64,000 bases of DNA from Trueperella bonasi (GTDB lineage Bacteria > Actinomycetota > Actinomycetes > Actinomycetales > Actinomycetaceae): NCBI RefSeq assembly GCF_030811535.1, contig NZ_JAUSQX010000001.1:744001-808000 (forward strand), read 5' to 3'. Every line of letters begins with the position of its first letter. The stretch's first letter is position 1. A program made the position numbers and the translations under genes. Under the pieces are notes generated by a model. That model made no database searches. It worked only from the letters and a program-made list of their open reading frames with translations, and was not told the DNA's origin. Positions 60,302-64,000 of the stretch are shown piece after piece.

Positions 60302-61815
60302 CCTCGAAAAATTTCCCCGACGACCGGCCAACACCGAAGGTATGGCGCACGCTTTCGGTGCGCATCGTCTTCGTATTCATGTTGCTTATGGCCTTCGTGC
60401 TCATCATGATCTCCTGGCTCGCAACCGTCACGCTCCGCAGCTCGCTTATTGACGAAACCGATCGCAACTTACGCTCCTCGGGCCGAACCATGGCAACGGT
60501 CACCATTGAACAGCTCCTCGACGACTCCCAATCCCAGATTTTACCGAACGAGTTTTACCTCTACATCACATATGACAACCCCTACGAGTCGGAGCCGGTC
60601 ACAGAGTTCACGGTTGTCAATCAGATTATCGCGGAGGAAAATGGCACGCCGGCCGATCCGCGCGAGTTGGCCCAGCGGCCCACCTCCGCGCCATTTACCG
60701 TGCCCTCCACGATCGAAGAGCAAGAGTGGCGGATTATTACTGCCGACCTTAGCTACTCACCCACCAATCTAACTTCCGTTGGTTCTGTCGTCATCGGCCT
60801 GCCCATGGAACCAATAGAAGAGACGGTACGCAACCTCGCTGGCGCACTTGCCACCCTCGTCCTCATTACCCTTGTACTCGGAGCGCTAACCGCCTATTTG
60901 CTCGTCGACCAGTCGCTCACCGGGCTTCGTGACATCGAACGCGCAACCCACGAAGTGGCTGCACGCAATCTGTCTGTTCGCGTTCCCACGGGCACGGATG
61001 GCTCCGAAGTGGCACTACTTGGCGCATCGATTAACCGCATGCTCTCCAGAGTCGAGGAGTCCTTCGAAGCGCAAGCCGCATCCGAACAGCGGATGCGCCA
61101 ATTCGTCTCCGACGCCTCACACGAGCTACGCACACCTCTGGCAACGATTCGGGGCTATGCCGAGCTTTATCGGCTCGGCGGAGTGCCCGACGACGGCGTG
61201 GAACTTGCCATGTCCCGCATCGAATCCGAGTCTCAACGTATGGCTCACCTGGTTGATGACCTACTCCAACTCGCCCGGCTTGACGAGCGGCGAAAAATCA
61301 ACATGCAAGCAGTTGACCTCGCCTCCACCGCGATCAACACAATCCACGATTTCCACGTTCGTGCCCCCGACTGGCCCGCCACCGTCGTCGGACTCGACGG
61401 CGGGGAGCCGCGCTCCGTCGTCGTCACCGCTGACGAAGAAAAAGTGACCCAAGTTATTACGAACCTGATCTCTAACGTGCGCACTCACACCCCGGAAGGA
61501 ACTCCCATCGAGGTGGCGGTCGGAATTGATCCGGCGAATCCGAAGACGGGCGTGGTTGAGGTACGAGACCACGGGCCGGGAATCGCGCCGGAGGACGCCG
61601 ACCGCATTTTCGAACGCTTCTACCGCACCGATTCCTCGCGCTCGCGGGTCAGCGGCGGTTCCGGGCTCGGCCTCGCTATCGTTTCAGCGATCATGCACAT
61701 CCACGACGGGCAGGCCTCCGTATCCGAAACTTCCGGCGGCGGGCTGACCGTCCGCCTAGAATTCCCCGGCGTGCACGGCGGACAAACCGGCGATGAAAAT
61801 CCGTGCGGGGTTTAG
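60298..61815 (+). CDS. sensor histidine kinase
   Basis: 505-residue membrane kinase, partner of the upstream regulator. TM1 about 21-45, an extracytoplasmic sensor (about 50-175), TM2 about 180-203, HAMP (205-258), HisKA with phospho-acceptor His275 in SDASHELRTPLATIRGYAEL, then N box NLISNVRTHTPEG, G1 DHGPGIAPEDADRIFERFYR and G2 GSGLGLAIVSAIM. Layout similar to MprB/TrcS. The 3' end overlaps the convergent plsC gene by 4 bp. Confidence 0.93.
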   Translation: MTSKNFPDDRPTPKVWRTLSVRIVFVFMLLMAFVLIMISWLATVTLRSSLIDETDRNLRSSGRTMATVTIEQLLDDSQSQILPNEFYLYITYDNPYESEPVTEFTVVNQIIAEENGTPADPRELAQRPTSAPFTVPSTIEEQEWRIITADLSYSPTNLTSVGSVVIGLPMEPIEETVRNLAGALATLVLITLVLGALTAYLLVDQSLTGLRDIERATHEVAARNLSVRVPTGTDGSEVALLGASINRMLSRVEESFEAQAASEQRMRQFVSDASHELRTPLATIRGYAELYRLGGVPDDGVELAMSRIESESQRMAHLVDDLLQLARLDERRKINMQAVDLASTAINTIHDFHVRAPDWPATVVGLDGGEPRSVVVTADEEKVTQVITNLISNVRTHTPEGTPIEVAVGIDPANPKTGVVEVRDHGPGIAPEDADRIFERFYRTDSSRSRVSGGSGLGLAIVSAIMHIHDGQASVSETSGGGLTVRLEFPGVHGGQTGDENPCGV

Positions 61816-62522
61816 TCCTCTGAAAGTCTCGGATTTGCCGTTTCCTGATCGAGCATTTCTATAATGTGACGACGCACCCGCCCCGTGAAATCCTCTGCGC
61901 TCTCACCTTCGCGCGCCTTCATCGGCTTGCCAATGTACATGCTCACCGGCGGGCGGTTTGGTGTCGGCAAAACAGCGCCCACGGGCATGGCTTCGTGACC
62001 GCCGCTCATCGCGAGCGGCACGATCGGAACATCAAACTTCATGGCGAGCGCGGCGGCACCAGTTTTAAACTCCCCCAACTCGCCCGTGCGCGAACGGGTG
62101 CCTTCCGGAAATATAAGAATTGGAATGCCCGCACGTAGGAGGCGGGAGGTCATACCCTTGGCGCGGCCAGCATTTGGATCGCGCGGATCAACCTTGCGTT
62201 CAATCGGATAGGTGTTAAAAAACAGGGAGGTAAGTTTAGAAATGGTCGGTTTGCGATAAAAATAGTCTGCCGCCGCTCCAGTGGCGAGCTGGTCAGTCAT
62301 GTGATCCGGCAAAAGAGTGAACACCATCGGCGCATCAAGATGCGAAGAGTGATTGCCCACCACAATGTAGGCTCCCTCCAGACCCTCGACGTTGTGCTGC
62401 CCCGACACGCTCGTATCGAGCACGGATTTAATCACCGGGCGGGTCAAGAACTTACGCACCCCGCGGCGCATATTCTTCTTCGACTCCGAATGGTAGTCGT
62501 CGAGCGGGTGCAGATTGGTCAT
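61812..62522 (-). CDS. plsC: 1-acyl-sn-glycerol-3-phosphate acyltransferase
   Basis: 236-residue membrane-associated acyltransferase of phospholipid synthesis. Catalytic HX4D at His58-Asp63 in GNHSSHLDAP, and FPEGTRSRTGEL in the phosphate-binding block. Starts 4 bp inside the SDR gene end (coupled). The last 30 residues are charged. Confidence 0.92.
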   Translation of the reverse strand: MTNLHPLDDYHSESKKNMRRGVRKFLTRPVIKSVLDTSVSGQHNVEGLEGAYIVVGNHSSHLDAPMVFTLLPDHMTDQLATGAAADYFYRKPTISKLTSLFFNTYPIERKVDPRDPNAGRAKGMTSRLLRAGIPILIFPEGTRSRTGELGEFKTGAAALAMKFDVPIVPLAMSGGHEAMPVGAVLPTPNRPPVSMYIGKPMKAREGESAEDFTGRVRRHIIEMLDQETANPRLSED

Positions 62523-63307
62523 CGACGGCCCTTATTCAATTTCTTGACAACCGCTGCCACAGCCGGCGCGGGCGCATGCTTGGCTAGAAATCCGGTGATC
62601 TTAAATCGTTTCGACGGCGTGGAGGTCGTTTTGCCTTTTTCCACGTCCGCAAGGCACTCTTCGATGACGCGATCGGCGTCCAGCCACAGCCAACTTGGGA
62701 TCGACGACGTCGACACCCCGGATCGCTCATGGAACTCGGTTCTAACCCACCCGGGAATGAAAGAGACGACCTGCACGCCATGTTTGCCTACTTCGATTGC
62801 CAGCGAATCCGACCACACGCGCACGAAGGCTTTAATCGCCGAATACGCACCCATAGGCGCTGCTGCCGCCATCGAGGACGTGTTGATGATGACTCCTTCA
62901 CCGCGTTCTTTCATTGCGGCCGCCGCTGCGCCGCCGAGCACCATCGGGGCCCTCGCCATCAGCTGCGTGCCCCGCAAAAGAGGTTCTGGATCCGCCGTCG
63001 CCATCCGCGTGTACAAGCCAGCACCGGCGTTGTTGACGAACACGTTAATCGGAGACTCGGTAGAGCTGAGCCGTTCGCTAACCGCCCGAACGCCGTCGTC
63101 AGAGCTCAAATCCGCCGGCAGGGCTTCCACACGAACACCATTTTTACCCAGCTCAACGGCAACTTCCTCAAGACGTTCGGAATTGCGTGCCACAAGAACG
63201 AGATCGAGCCCGCGCCGAGCTAGATGACGTGCGAACATGAGACCTAAGCCCGACGAGCCGCCAGTGATCAGCGCCCGCCCGCGTAAAGGTGAGTTGTTAT
63301 CAGCCAT
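62519..63307 (-). CDS. short-chain dehydrogenase/reductase
   Basis: 262-residue NAD(P)-dependent SDR, classical DltE-like. Cofactor loop TGGSSGLGLMFARHL, NNAGAG, active-site Ser144/145, Tyr155 and Lys159 (GAYSAIKAF), then PGWVRTEF. The C-terminus is basic and hydrophobic (AAVVKKLNKGRR) and may contact the membrane. Pairing with plsC points to lipid metabolism (inference). Confidence 0.92.
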   Translation of the reverse strand: MADNNSPLRGRALITGGSSGLGLMFARHLARRGLDLVLVARNSERLEEVAVELGKNGVRVEALPADLSSDDGVRAVSERLSSTESPINVFVNNAGAGLYTRMATADPEPLLRGTQLMARAPMVLGGAAAAAMKERGEGVIINTSSMAAAAPMGAYSAIKAFVRVWSDSLAIEVGKHGVQVVSFIPGWVRTEFHERSGVSTSSIPSWLWLDADRVIEECLADVEKGKTTSTPSKRFKITGFLAKHAPAPAVAAVVKKLNKGRR

Positions 63308-63404
63308 GTGTCCTACGATAGTTGCGAAGCGGTGGGAAGTCTTACTGTTTAGATAATAGTCATTCTAGGTAGAATCTCGTTCGTCCTCGAATTAATGGAG
63401 TGAG

Positions 63405-64000
63405 ATGTCGCAAATTGACGTGCCGGCGTGGCTCACGCCTTCTTTTGCGCGGTCGGCCTCGGCGGTTGGCGCGGCCGCCGAACGCGAGCACATCGAACGG
63501 GTGTGTGCCGAATTTATCAAGCTATGGTCGACGCCAAACCGCCATTTTCACGACATCCGACATCTGTGTGATGTGCTCACCCGCATTGACATGCTCAGCT
63601 CCGAGGCACACAACGTTGATGTGGTCAGGCTTTCCGCGTGGGCCCACGGGTGCGTGTTTAACTCGAGCGACCAACAGGCATACGTGCACCAAGGCGGGGA
63701 GAACCGCGCCGAATCTGCGCGCGTGAGTGCCGAACTGTTTGAGAAAATCGGAATCCCGAGCGAGGTGGTACAACAAATTTCCAAACTGATCTTAGATATG
63801 CGCAAACATCCGCTACCCACTCTGGAATCTCGAGTAGTCGTTGGGCAGGATTTGGATCTGCTAGTTTTGGTGGACGCCCACCTAGGTTTCCTTGCGAGCC
63901 AACCGCAAAAGTATCGGGATTACGTTGATGGTATGCGTGCGGAGTACTCGCATCTACCGTTGGAGGATTTCGCGAGCGCAAGACTGGCAGTGGTCAATAG
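63405..64000 (+). CDS. HD-like phosphohydrolase homologue with altered metal site, 3' end outside window
   Basis: The frame is open to the end of the window (198 complete codons). Matches the COG4339-like HD family: NRHFHDIRHLCDVLTRID, AWAHGCVFN, GENRAESARVSAELF, ISKLILDMRKHP and YRDYVDGMRAEYSHLPLEDF. In relatives the second block is WFHDAVYD; here the HD dyad reads His-Gly, and DADL-like later reads DAHLGFLA. The metal site is therefore probably impaired. SD GGAG 4 nt before the ATG. Confidence 0.8.
   Translation, partial: MSQIDVPAWLTPSFARSASAVGAAAEREHIERVCAEFIKLWSTPNRHFHDIRHLCDVLTRIDMLSSEAHNVDVVRLSAWAHGCVFNSSDQQAYVHQGGENRAESARVSAELFEKIGIPSEVVQQISKLILDMRKHPLPTLESRVVVGQDLDLLVLVDAHLGFLASQPQKYRDYVDGMRAEYSHLPLEDFASARLAVVN

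Overview
The window is a gene-dense stretch of an actinobacterial chromosome with moderately high G+C. GTG and TTG starts are frequent, and several genes appear to be transcribed without a leader. Gene content and order (rpf-ksgA-ispE behind metG-tatD, rsmI next to a protein O-mannosyltransferase, glp beside a SepX/GlpR-like protein and 5-FTHF cyclo-ligase, a CspA-like/DUF3027 pair, DtxR) point to Actinomycetales, most likely an Actinomycetaceae member of the Arcanobacterium/Trueperella/Actinomyces type. The family-level placement is inference. No phage, insertion sequence or CRISPR array was seen.

Layout. 1-3.1 kb: a winged-helix regulator cut by the window edge, a two-gene ABC exporter and a divergent MarR repressor. 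3.2-11 kb (minus strand): metG-tatD, then rpf-ksgA-ispE-ABC-F, which overlap or abut; rpf has its own promoter region with a direct-repeat box. 11.3-16 kb: a nicotinamidase with a very acidic tail, rsmI, a 42-residue small gene with its own terminator, a zincin-like peptidase and the O-mannosyltransferase. 16-24.6 kb: metY, a DsrE protein, an M20 amidohydrolase coupled to a DHA2 exporter, a methyltransferase/aldo-keto reductase pair and a xi-class GST. 24.6-34.5 kb: mostly membrane proteins (BCCT, DUF2254, AI-2E family, a GCPVCN membrane protein, DHA2, DAACS) with nitrobindin and lactate dehydrogenase. 34.6-37.9 kb: an accessory patch of a frameshifted ABC-F gene and a relBE-like toxin-antitoxin pair, next to tRNA-Ala.

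38-46.7 kb holds a likely cell-division module (GlpR/SepX-like membrane protein, Glp/MoeA-like protein, divergent 5-FTHF cyclo-ligase and a SAF-domain protein). It is followed by a 1465-residue DUF4011-type helicase homologue whose ATPase motifs have decayed. 46.8-55.8 kb: trhO, tRNA-Arg, a universal stress protein, an NlpC/P60 hydrolase with the same kind of box as rpf, DtxR, serC, a purine permease, manA, DUF3027 and a cold-shock protein. 56-64 kb: a TPM-PspA envelope-stress pair, a NYN nuclease, an OmpR-type two-component system, plsC with an SDR gene, and a truncated HD-like gene.

No single large unknown system stands out. The best leads are the pseudo-helicase and its overlapping partner, the nicotinamidase acidic tail, the shared box before the two cell-wall hydrolases, two or three unrecognised micro-genes, and the in-frame hexapeptide-coding repeats just past a methyltransferase stop codon.
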